This document shows, one piece after another, positions 24,975 to 33,015 of a stretch of 64,000 nucleotides of DNA. The stretch comes from Pseudomonadota bacterium (GTDB lineage: Bacteria; Myxococcota_A; UBA796; CAJQPC01). The stretch lies in NCBI GenBank assembly GCA_024228935.1, contig JAAESX010000210.1, positions 124,001 through 188,000 of the forward strand. The letters are read 5' to 3'. The notes below the pieces were generated by a model. That model saw nothing but the letters and a program-made list of their open reading frames with translations, did not search any database and had not been told where the DNA came from. Position numbers and translations under genes: made by a program. Within the stretch, counting starts at the first letter, position 1; each line of letters opens with the position of its first letter.

Positions 24975-25742
24975 ATGCTGCTCGCACTCGTCGCCACATC
25001 TGCCGCCAGCCCGGCCCTCGTGACCGCCGCCCGCGGCGCGGTCTCGCTTGTCGCGGAGACGGAGACCCAGCCGGCCGCGCCATACGTCCTGGACGATGCC
25101 CACGCCCTGCGCGTCCCCGATGGGGCCGTCGCGGTCGTGCTGTTCGAGGGGCGCGCCATCCAGGTGACTGGCCCGGCTCTCGTGAAGACCGCCGAGCTGG
25201 TCGGTGCAGGGCAGGCGACCGGCCAGGAGCCGAGCGTGCTGGCGGGACTCATCGAGCGCGGCACCTCGACGAAGCAGGCCGGCGCTACGCGGGCCGGGGG
25301 CACCACGCTGAGCCGACCCCTCCAGGGCGCCAAGGTGGCGACGGTGCCGACGTTCTCGTGGTCCTGCGGGGACTGTGGCGAGGTCGCCATCGAGCTCGCC
25401 TCGTTCCTCGACGACGAGGTCGTGTGGATCTCGGCTGGGACGAATACCGTCGCCTACGACGGGCCCGCGCTCGAGCCGGGGCCCTACGCGGTGAAGGTCG
25501 GCGGCCAGGAGTTCAGCTTCCGCGTCACCGACTCGAGCGCCCAGGACCAGGTCGCCGCCATCGTGGCCGGGGCCGGCATCAGCGACCCCGTGCTCGCCGC
25601 CGAGGTCGGGGCCGGGCTGTACGCCCAGGCCGGTCTCCTCAGCGAGGCGCTCTGGACCCTCGACGCGGCTCGGGCCGAACACGACAGCGACGAGCTGGAG
25701 GCGCTGACCCGCGAGCTCGAGAAGCGCGCCGGATTGGAGTGA
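24975..25742 (+). CDS. Exported FecR-like protein, first gene of the CHASE2/CHAT operon
   Basis: A 255-residue protein with a short signal peptide (MLLALVATSAASPA). The N-terminal half has ALRVPDGAVAVVLFEG and RAIQVTGPALV, resembling the FecR beta-domain that senses envelope signals. An Ig-like segment follows (VPTFSWSCGDCGEVAIELAS to AVKVGGQEFSFRV), a combination seen in secreted FecR proteins of large-genome bacteria. The last 60 residues are helical and TPR-like. Its stop overlaps the GTG of the CHASE2 gene by 4 bp. FecR assignment is by pattern and is moderate; the cysteine pair SWSCGDCGE could form a disulfide. Confidence 0.6.
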   Translation: MLLALVATSAASPALVTAARGAVSLVAETETQPAAPYVLDDAHALRVPDGAVAVVLFEGRAIQVTGPALVKTAELVGAGQATGQEPSVLAGLIERGTSTKQAGATRAGGTTLSRPLQGAKVATVPTFSWSCGDCGEVAIELASFLDDEVVWISAGTNTVAYDGPALEPGPYAVKVGGQEFSFRVTDSSAQDQVAAIVAGAGISDPVLAAEVGAGLYAQAGLLSEALWTLDAARAEHDSDELEALTRELEKRAGLE

Positions 25743-27085
25743 GCCGTCCCTGGTGGCGTCGCGCGGCGCCGGACGAGGAGTGCGAGGAGCCGGGATCCCA
25801 TCTCCTCCGGGCCATGGCGTACGAGACCGCCGTGGTGGGGTTCACCGCGCTGGCCGTCGCGGTGTTGGTGTTCCTGGTCAGCCGGGGCCAGTTCGAGGAC
25901 CTGTACGTCAAGGCGCGTGGCGTGGCCCCGCCCAGCGACCAGGTCACGCTCGTCTCCATCGGCGAGGAGGCGCTCTACCTGTGGGAGCCCCACGCCGAGG
26001 ACCGCACCGTCACCCCCCGCGCGCTCCTGGCCCAGGTCGTCCGGTTCTGCGAGGCCGCCGGAGCCGAGGTCGTCGTGCTCGACGTCCTGCTCGACCAGCC
26101 GGCCGAAGGGGATGCCGCGCTGCTCTCGGCCGCCCAGGCGTTCTCGGGCACGGTCATCGCCGCCGAGCGGTTCGTCGAGACCGAGCCCAAGTCCGGCGCA
26201 CGGTTCCAGGCGGGCATCGCGGACGGGTTCGGTGGGGCCATCTCCGGCGGGTTCGCGAACCTGCAGGTCGAGGAGCCGTGGCTCTTCAGCGACGCCCAGT
26301 TGGTCCGTCGCGCACCGCTCGTCGCCGAGGTCTCGCGGGCGCGCATGTCCGCGATCTGGCCGCTCAACATCATCGGCGCCGAGCAGGCCGAGGACTACCT
26401 CGCCCCGTCGATGACGCTGCTCGCGGCGGTGTCGCTGGCCCACCCGGACGACGCGCTCGCCCGCATCCAGGCCGGTGACCTCGACCTGCCGGCGCTGCCC
26501 ACGCCGGTCGAGGAGCCCCTGCTGATCAACTTCCGGGGACCCGAGCGTGCCGACCCCATCCCGACCATCCGAGCGGCGTCGATCCTGCGCGCGATGGGTC
26601 AGACTGCGCTGGCCCAGGAGATGGGCGTGGACATGCCGGTGGTCGTCTCCGACGAGCTGCGCGGACTGCTCGAGGGGCGGGTCGTCGTCGTCGGACGCGT
26701 CGATGCCCAGGCCGACGACCGGTTCGTCACGCCATATGCCTGGCCGCTGCTGGTCGACCACGACATGGCCGGCGTGCGCGTCCAGGCCCACGTCATCGAC
26801 TCGCTTCTGTCCGGCGAGCACATCCGCGTCATCAGCCGACCGCTCTGGATCCTCGGCGTCCTGCTCGGCGCCGCCGTGCTCGTCAGCCGACGCTTCCTGC
26901 GCGACGACGTACACGTGATCGGCTGGATCCTCGTCAGCGGCTTGCTGGTCGCCGTCGGCGTGTTGACCTTCCGCTGGACCGACGGTCTGGCGCTCGACGC
27001 AGGCCCCCCGGTCGGCGGCATCCTGATCCCCTTGGTCTGCACGCACGTGTGGGAGTGGGCCGTGGACGAATCGAGGCGAACATGA
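25739..27085 (+). CDS. CHASE2 sensor protein without output domain
   Basis: A 448-residue membrane protein. One membrane segment near residues 28-48 (VVGFTALAVAVLVFLV) is followed by a periplasmic CHASE2-like sensor domain: VSIGEEALYLWEPH, an AEVVVLDVLLDQP core strand, PLLINFRGPERADPIPTIRA and GRVVVVGRVDAQADDRFVTP are typical CHASE2 elements. Three hydrophobic segments form the C terminus (PLWILGVLLGAAVLV, VIGWILVSGLLVAVGVL, GGILIPLVCTHVWEW). In other bacteria CHASE2 is fused to kinases, cyclases or CHAT domains; here the protein ends after the membrane segments, so its output is probably one of the downstream operon products. Starts with GTG in a 4-bp overlap and ends in another (ATGA). Confidence 0.82.
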   Translation: MSRPWWRRAAPDEECEEPGSHLLRAMAYETAVVGFTALAVAVLVFLVSRGQFEDLYVKARGVAPPSDQVTLVSIGEEALYLWEPHAEDRTVTPRALLAQVVRFCEAAGAEVVVLDVLLDQPAEGDAALLSAAQAFSGTVIAAERFVETEPKSGARFQAGIADGFGGAISGGFANLQVEEPWLFSDAQLVRRAPLVAEVSRARMSAIWPLNIIGAEQAEDYLAPSMTLLAAVSLAHPDDALARIQAGDLDLPALPTPVEEPLLINFRGPERADPIPTIRAASILRAMGQTALAQEMGVDMPVVVSDELRGLLEGRVVVVGRVDAQADDRFVTPYAWPLLVDHDMAGVRVQAHVIDSLLSGEHIRVISRPLWILGVLLGAAVLVSRRFLRDDVHVIGWILVSGLLVAVGVLTFRWTDGLALDAGPPVGGILIPLVCTHVWEWAVDESRRT

Positions 27086-27780
27086 CTCTCCTTGCACTGA
27101 TCTGGTCGCTCTTCGTCGGCGTCGTGCACGCCGATGACACCGTCGCGGTCCTGTACTTCGAGAACCGGGGCAACCCGGACCTGGAGCCGCTGAAGGTGGG
27201 GCTGGCGCAGATGCTCATCACCGACCTGACCGGCGCCCCCGGTGTCCAGGTCGTCGAGCGGGCCCAGCTCCAGGCCATCCTGGACGAGCTCGAGCTGGGG
27301 CACTCCGGGGCGGTGGATCCGAACAGCGCGGCCAAGGTCGGCAAGCTCCTGGGCGCCGAGTGGATGCTGATGGGCAGCTACTTCGAGATGGCCGGGACTC
27401 TGCGGATCGACGCCCGGCTGGTGAACGTCGAGACCGGCGCCATCGAGCACGCGGCGGGCCAGAACGGTACGGCGATGGACTTCATGAGCATGGAGAAGGC
27501 CCTGGCCGACGACTTCCGCGGTGAGCTCACGAAGCAGGGACGCTCCACTCGGGACGAGGCCGGCGAGGGGACCGCGGTGGCGGCGGTGGTCGAGACGACG
27601 GCGCCCCTGCTGGCCGAGCCGGATCCCGAGGCGCTGGAGGCCGCGGTCGCGTTCTCCGAGGGGCTCATCTTCATGGACGGCAAGGACGCCCCGCGTGCTC
27701 GGGAAGCGTTCCAGAAGGCCATCGATGCGGATCCGAACCTGAAGCCGGCGCAGGACGCCCTGGCGGCGCTGGACCTGTGA
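27082..27780 (+). CDS. CsgG/FlgO-like exported protein with C-terminal TPR
   Basis: A 232-residue protein with a signal peptide (MTLLALIWSLFVGVVHADD). The body matches the CsgG/FlgO/TolB-N-like fold: VAVLYFENRGN, PLKVGLAQMLITDLT, VQVVERAQLQAILDELEL, AAKVGKLLGAEWMLMGSY and RIDARLVNVETGAI. The last 55 residues form a single TPR-like hairpin. Such proteins sit in the periplasm or at the outer membrane and often accompany secretion or signalling systems. Translationally coupled on both sides by 4-bp overlaps (ATGA upstream, GTGA downstream). Confidence 0.78.
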   Translation: MTLLALIWSLFVGVVHADDTVAVLYFENRGNPDLEPLKVGLAQMLITDLTGAPGVQVVERAQLQAILDELELGHSGAVDPNSAAKVGKLLGAEWMLMGSYFEMAGTLRIDARLVNVETGAIEHAAGQNGTAMDFMSMEKALADDFRGELTKQGRSTRDEAGEGTAVAAVVETTAPLLAEPDPEALEAAVAFSEGLIFMDGKDAPRAREAFQKAIDADPNLKPAQDALAALDL

Positions 27781-30326
27781 TCTGGCTCGCCCTGCTGTTG
27801 GGGATGACCCCGTTCGAGGCCGGTCAGGACGCCTTCGAGCGCGGTGACCACGCCCAGGCGCTGGTGCAGTGGAGCCTGGCTGTGGAGGCGGCTCGTGAGA
27901 GTGGCGACGCCGCCGCCGAGGACCGCGCGCTGATGGGCGTCGCGGCCACGTACCGGGCGATGGGCGATGCGCTGGCAGCCGGCGAGGTCCTGGACGAGGT
28001 CGGTGGCAACACACCGGCTCTCTCGGTCGCTCGGGGGCTCGTCGCGCTCGACCTGGCCGATGCCCGCAAGGCCGAGAAGCTCTTCGCCAAGGCCTTCTCC
28101 GACGCGCAGGCCGCCGGCGACGTGCACACCGCCGTGAACGCCTCGCTGGACCTGGGGCTCGCTCGGATGGCGCGGGGCGATCTGGTCGGCGCCGACAAGG
28201 CGTTCCGCGGGACGCGGACCCTCGGCGAGGCGCTCGGGGACCCCGGCGTCCAGGCCGATGCGTGGACGAACCTGGGGCTCGTGGCGCGTCGGAAGGGGCT
28301 GCACGGCGACGCTCGGGGGGCGCTGATCCGTGCCGTCGAGCTGTTCCGCGAGGCGGGTGACGCGACGGGCGAGGCCGATGCGAAGGTCAACCTGGCGCTG
28401 GTCCTGCGCGAGCTCGGCAGGATGGCCGAGGCCGAGGACCTGCTCGACGCGGCGCTGGACCAGGCGCGCTCGCGGAAGGACCTGTTGCGGCAGGCCCGCA
28501 TCCTCCAGGACCTGGGCGTCCTGCAGCTGGCGGCTGGGGAGCCGGCTCGGGCCCTGGCCTCGTTCCGTCTGGCCGAGGACGGCTACCGCAAGATCGGGCG
28601 CACCGCCGAGGCCAACGGCGCGGCGCTCGATGCGGCGGCGCTCGAGCGGGACGCGGCGGTCTACCGGGCGCTCCTGGAGACCGAGCTCTCGGATGCGGAC
28701 CGGGCGACGGCGCTCCTGAACCTGGGCACGCTCACCTCGGATCTGGAGCCCCTGGTCGAGGCCCGTGGACTGGCCGAGAGGTACGCGCTGCACGACGTGG
28801 CCTGGCGTGCGGACGCCGCCATCGGGCGCATCGGGCTCGAGGATCCGGACGGGGACCGCCAAGCCGCGGTCGCGACGCTGCGGAGCGCGGTCGATCAGCT
28901 GGAGCGCAGCCGCCGGAGCCTGGACGACGCGTCGTCCGCTCGCTTCGTCGGGGACCACGAGGACACCTACACGCTGCTCATCGACGCGTTGCTGGTCGAC
29001 GGGGACAGCGCCGGAGCGTTCCTGTACGCCGAGAAGCTCCAGCTCGCGTCGCTGGGCGCGGCGCCGGTCCAGGACAGCCCCGCGCTGGCTCGCTACCAGG
29101 CGCTGCAGGACGAGCAGCGGTGGATCGTCGAGAAGCTCTCGGCGGCGGCTCCCGACTCGGCCCAGCACCAGCTCCTGCAGGAACAGCTGGCCCAGCACCA
29201 CATGGCCTTCGCCAGCGAGGTCGACGACCTGCGCGCGACCTACGCGGACTTCGACCAGCTCGTGCGCGTGGACCCCGAGGACCTGGAGGCGGTCCAGAAG
29301 GACCTCGAGCCGGGTGTCGTGGTGCTCCAGCCGCTGCTGCTCCCCGACCGGCTGGTGCTGCTCGTCGTGAAGCGCGACGCGCTGAAGGTCCACACTGTGG
29401 ACGTGCCGGCCGCGGACGTAGAGCGCACGATGAGCCGCCTCACTCGCAGCCTGCGCGCCCAGATGATCGACGACACCGAGTGGACCGCGTCGCTGTGTGA
29501 CCAGCTCGGCGCCTGGCTGATCGAGCCCATCGCCGGCGAGCTCGAGGGAGCGACCACGCTCGTCGTCTCGCCGACGGGGTCCTTCCAGCAGCTCCCATTC
29601 GCGCTCCTGCGGCGCGACGGCAAGTGGCTCGTCGAGGATGTCGCGGTCGCGAGCGTCACCCACGTCGGCTCGCTGCGGAAGCGCTCCGCCACCGAGACCG
29701 GCTTTCACCTGGCCGGCGAGGACCTGCTGCTGATCGGGAACCCGGATGGCTCGCTGCCCGCGGCCGAGGACGAGGTCCGAGGCATCGCTTCGGACTGGCC
29801 GGGCTCGACGCTGGTCGTCGGGGCGCTCGGCGGGCGCGAGGAGCTCGTCCAGTACACGCCGGACAAGACCGCGGTGCACCTCGCCACACATGGCGTCATC
29901 GATCCGGACCGGCCGGACCAGTCGTTCCTCGTCATCGGCGACGCGGACAATGGCGGGCGGCTCTCCTACCGTGAGATCCCCGGGCTCGCCCCGTACCTGT
30001 CGGACGCTCGACTCGTGGTGCTGTCGGCGTGCGAGTCGGGCCTCCCGGTCAAGGCACCCGAGGCCGAAGGGACCGAGGTCGCGATGCGCATCAACGGTCT
30101 GTCGGCACAGTTCCGCCGGGCCGGTGTCGAGACGCTCGTGGCGAGCATGTGGAAGGTCGACGACGAAGGCACGATGCGCTTGATGAAGGGTTTCTACGAG
30201 AACCTGGGCGAAGGGGACGACGTGGCCGAGGCGCTGCGTCAGAGCCAGGTCGCGCTCATCTCGGACGACGAGCTCGGCCACCCGTGGTTCTGGGCCTCGT
30301 TCGTCGTGATGGGGGACTGGCGTTGA
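27777..30326 (+). CDS. TPR-CHAT domain protease
   Basis: An 849-residue protein: a hydrophobic N terminus that may be a signal peptide (MIWLALLLGMTPF), about ten TPR-like helical repeats to about residue 400, a coiled linker, and a C-terminal CHAT domain (caspase-HetF-associated with TPRs) from about residue 500. The caspase-like catalytic dyad is His705 in HLATHGVID and Cys752 in LSACESGLPV. CHAT proteases act in bacterial signalling and immunity, for example the gasdermin-cleaving proteases and the CRISPR-associated Csx29. Starts with GTG overlapping the previous stop. Whether it acts in the cytosol or periplasm depends on the N terminus and is uncertain. Confidence 0.85.
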   Translation: MIWLALLLGMTPFEAGQDAFERGDHAQALVQWSLAVEAARESGDAAAEDRALMGVAATYRAMGDALAAGEVLDEVGGNTPALSVARGLVALDLADARKAEKLFAKAFSDAQAAGDVHTAVNASLDLGLARMARGDLVGADKAFRGTRTLGEALGDPGVQADAWTNLGLVARRKGLHGDARGALIRAVELFREAGDATGEADAKVNLALVLRELGRMAEAEDLLDAALDQARSRKDLLRQARILQDLGVLQLAAGEPARALASFRLAEDGYRKIGRTAEANGAALDAAALERDAAVYRALLETELSDADRATALLNLGTLTSDLEPLVEARGLAERYALHDVAWRADAAIGRIGLEDPDGDRQAAVATLRSAVDQLERSRRSLDDASSARFVGDHEDTYTLLIDALLVDGDSAGAFLYAEKLQLASLGAAPVQDSPALARYQALQDEQRWIVEKLSAAAPDSAQHQLLQEQLAQHHMAFASEVDDLRATYADFDQLVRVDPEDLEAVQKDLEPGVVVLQPLLLPDRLVLLVVKRDALKVHTVDVPAADVERTMSRLTRSLRAQMIDDTEWTASLCDQLGAWLIEPIAGELEGATTLVVSPTGSFQQLPFALLRRDGKWLVEDVAVASVTHVGSLRKRSATETGFHLAGEDLLLIGNPDGSLPAAEDEVRGIASDWPGSTLVVGALGGREELVQYTPDKTAVHLATHGVIDPDRPDQSFLVIGDADNGGRLSYREIPGLAPYLSDARLVVLSACESGLPVKAPEAEGTEVAMRINGLSAQFRRAGVETLVASMWKVDDEGTMRLMKGFYENLGEGDDVAEALRQSQVALISDDELGHPWFWASFVVMGDWR

Positions 30327-32134
30327 GGCCTCGCCTTCGACACGAGGGGGACGACGTCCCGATCGACCTCAACGATCTGGATGACCGCATCCGGGCCGGT
30401 GAGATCCCGGGCCACGCCCAGCTGCGGCACGCTCCGTGGACGGGGAACGAGTTCGTGCCGCTCTCGCAGCTCGCCGATCTGGCGGACGCCTTCGACGCGC
30501 CTCGGGCCCGACTCGGTGCCTGGTTCGCGGCCAGGCGTCTCCCGGTGGCGTCCACGGTCACGACCCTCGTGGTGCTCGCGTTCGGCCTGCTGCAGCTCTT
30601 CTCGGTCGTCCTCCCGCTGGGCGACGAGGGGTACGTCGCGGTCCAGTCGTTCTATGGCTCGCTGGCGACCGGCCTCGAGGCGCTCGTCTTCGACCAGCGC
30701 GTCCTGTCCCCCTGGGGCTCGCAGCTCGCCCACGCCGGCCCGATGCACCTGTTCCCGAACCTGGCGGTGCTCGGGTACTGCGGCTTCCGTGTGGAGCGAG
30801 CGCTCGGCTCGCGTGGCTACGGGCTGGTGGCGGCGGCGGCCCTGTTCTTCGGCGTGCTGTTCATCGTCCTGTTCCAGCGAAACGCCGTCATCGGCAGCTC
30901 GGTCCTGGGCTTCGGGATGTGGGGCGCGCAGCTGGCCATCGGGTTCCGCTACGGCGACGGGATCCCGCCGCGTCAGCGCCGCTTCTACGGCTACGGCAAC
31001 CTGCTGTTCTTCGCGGTGCTCGTCGGGGCCTCGCTCTACCAGGAGACGACCTCGCATGTGGCCCATCTCGGGGGCTTCCTGGGCGGCGTGGTCGCCACGT
31101 TCGGACTGCGCCCGCCGCACGTCGTCCCTCGGGCCGTGTCGGGGCGTCAAGGCGTGGTCGCGCTGGCGGTCATCGGCGGGCTGTCCGTCGCGACGCTCCT
31201 CATCGGGCCGGTCGTCTCGCGTGTCCCGGTCGCGGCGTGGTGGCCGGCGGAGACCATCGTGCTCGAGGATGTGGGCGCGACGCTCGAGGTCCCGGCGCGG
31301 CTCCTGCCCGAGGACGGGAGGACCCACGTGGTCAGCGTGCAGGGCATGCCCGCCTGGACCACCTCGCAGGCCAGCGAGGAGTTCGTCTTCTGCGGCCTGG
31401 ACACGCTGCGCTGGGAGCGCGCCCTGGCTGGGGACCCGCTGACGGGCGAGGACCTGGCGTCGCACTGGGGACGTCGCTTGCAGGGCTCGGCGCACCCTGT
31501 CGAGGCCCCGGCTCCGCGCGGCCCCGGGTGGACCTCGCACGCGCTGGAGTTCGTCGATGCCGAGGGCGACGCGCGGTACCTGTTGGTCGAGCAGCACCTG
31601 CTGCGAGGCCGCTACCTGAACCGGCTGGGCTACGTCGTGGCGCTCGACGGTGAGGACCCCGGTCCGCGGGCCGAGCTGTTCGACGAGGTCGTCTCCTCGA
31701 TCGTCGTCGGCGAGCCGCCCACCCTGGCCGCCGCTCGGGACGAGCACCTGCGGAACGACGCGTCACCTCGCATTCGGGTCGAGCTGGCGGCGGCCCTGCA
31801 CGACGTGGGGGACTTCGAGCAGGCGGACGCGCTCTACGCCCTGGTCATCGCCAGCGAGGGAGACCAGACGCCGCGCGCCGTGTCCGAGCGGCTCGACATG
31901 TGGCGGCTCCACCCGGGGGCGTTCCCTCGCACCGAGACGCCGTGGTTCTGGCGCTGGCTCGAGGACTATCCCTCGGACCGGTCCATCCAGCAGGACGGGG
32001 TGCTGTACCTGGCGGCCGTGGGCGACTGCGCGGGGGCGCGGCTCTTCCACGAGGGGCTCGCGGCCAACCGGCCGGACGCCGTGGAGCTGGTCTCGACGGC
32101 CGGGGCCGTCCTGTCCTGCGAGCAGGGCCGCTAG
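30323..32134 (+). CDS. Rhomboid-family intramembrane protease with C-terminal extension
   Basis: A 603-residue protein. Residues 10-60 resemble a small GYF_2-like module (IPGHAQLRHAPWTGNEFVPL). Then comes a rhomboid domain with six or seven hydrophobic segments; the catalytic serine is probably Ser193 in IGSSVLGFG and the histidine His248 in HVAHLGGFLGG, 55 residues apart as in known rhomboids (53 in E. coli GlpG). The usual Gly after the serine is Val here. From residue 320 a large soluble region follows, ending in TPR-like helices. The start is TTG in a 4-bp overlap (TTGA) with the CHAT gene; no better start exists downstream before the conserved module. Last gene of the five-gene operon. 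Confidence 0.78.
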   Translation: MRPRLRHEGDDVPIDLNDLDDRIRAGEIPGHAQLRHAPWTGNEFVPLSQLADLADAFDAPRARLGAWFAARRLPVASTVTTLVVLAFGLLQLFSVVLPLGDEGYVAVQSFYGSLATGLEALVFDQRVLSPWGSQLAHAGPMHLFPNLAVLGYCGFRVERALGSRGYGLVAAAALFFGVLFIVLFQRNAVIGSSVLGFGMWGAQLAIGFRYGDGIPPRQRRFYGYGNLLFFAVLVGASLYQETTSHVAHLGGFLGGVVATFGLRPPHVVPRAVSGRQGVVALAVIGGLSVATLLIGPVVSRVPVAAWWPAETIVLEDVGATLEVPARLLPEDGRTHVVSVQGMPAWTTSQASEEFVFCGLDTLRWERALAGDPLTGEDLASHWGRRLQGSAHPVEAPAPRGPGWTSHALEFVDAEGDARYLLVEQHLLRGRYLNRLGYVVALDGEDPGPRAELFDEVVSSIVVGEPPTLAAARDEHLRNDASPRIRVELAAALHDVGDFEQADALYALVIASEGDQTPRAVSERLDMWRLHPGAFPRTETPWFWRWLEDYPSDRSIQQDGVLYLAAVGDCAGARLFHEGLAANRPDAVELVSTAGAVLSCEQGR

Positions 32135-33015
32135 CGGCGCAGGTCCTCGAGGTCGATGCGTTCGATCGTCTGGTCCGCGCCGTCGATGGTCAGGACGCCG
32201 CTCGTTCCCGGGGCGCCAGCGAGGGCCTCGGTGGCGGCCTCGCGTGTCAGGCCGGCCAGGGAGCGGCCGTCGACAGCCGTGATCGCGGCGCCGACCTGCA
32301 CCCCCGCCATCGGCCCGCTGGGATGGACGTTCGTGACGACGAGTCCGGTCTCGGTGACCTCGAACTGGACGCCGAAGACGCCCTTGGGCGGCACGACCTC
32401 GAGCGCGATGTCCAGGTCCGTGACCTCGCCAGCCACGATCTCGACCGTCGCGCTGCCGCCTCGGTTCTCGAAGCCGGCCCGGAGACGGGCCTCGCCCACC
32501 GGGAGGCCGCTGATGGCGTACTCGCCGTCGGTGACGCTGGCGCCCTTCTGGCCTGTCTCGGCGAAGAGGAAGGCTCCGACGACGGGCTCGCCGTCCGCGG
32601 TGACGACCCCGCCGACGCTGCCTCCCGGATCGAGCGTGACCACGCCCAGGTCGGTCGTGCCCGCCGGGAGCTCATGGCGCTCCTCGATGAGCACGGTGTC
32701 TTCGCCGGCTGCGGTCAGGCGGTACTCGCCTGGGGCCAGGCCGGACCAGGAGAGCTCGCCCGTGGGGCACTTCAGGGTGCTCGTCGCCGTCAGCTCGTAC
32801 CCACGCTCGGTGGTCTTGGCCAAGGTCGCGCCACAGTCCAGGGGAGGCTGCCCGGCCGCATCCAGCAGGGTCAGCGTGAGCGTCGCCGTCGTCGGGGCGG
32901 GCTCCTCGACGACCACCGGCTCCTCGGGGTTGTCGCGGTTCTGGAAGTAGGCGTAGGCCCCCGCGAACAGGACGAAGCCGAGCGTGGTCGCCCGCAGCAG
33001 CGTGCGCGCGTTCAT
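32131..33015 (-). CDS. Membrane-anchored PDZ-domain protein
   Basis: A 294-residue exported protein with an N-terminal anchor (TTLGFVLFAGAYAYF), two carboxypeptidase-regulatory-like beta domains (LTLTLLDAAGQPPLDC onwards; GGSVGGVVTADGEPVVGAF) and a C-terminal PDZ-like domain (GVFGVQFEVTETGLVVTNV, HPSGPMAGVQVGAAITAVDG). It has no protease motif, so it probably binds peptides or scaffolds. It overlaps the purB start by 4 bp (its ATG at 33015 lies in the purB stop) and faces the rhomboid gene with a 4-bp convergent overlap. Confidence 0.75.
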   Translation of the reverse strand: MNARTLLRATTLGFVLFAGAYAYFQNRDNPEEPVVVEEPAPTTATLTLTLLDAAGQPPLDCGATLAKTTERGYELTATSTLKCPTGELSWSGLAPGEYRLTAAGEDTVLIEERHELPAGTTDLGVVTLDPGGSVGGVVTADGEPVVGAFLFAETGQKGASVTDGEYAISGLPVGEARLRAGFENRGGSATVEIVAGEVTDLDIALEVVPPKGVFGVQFEVTETGLVVTNVHPSGPMAGVQVGAAITAVDGRSLAGLTREAATEALAGAPGTSGVLTIDGADQTIERIDLEDLRR

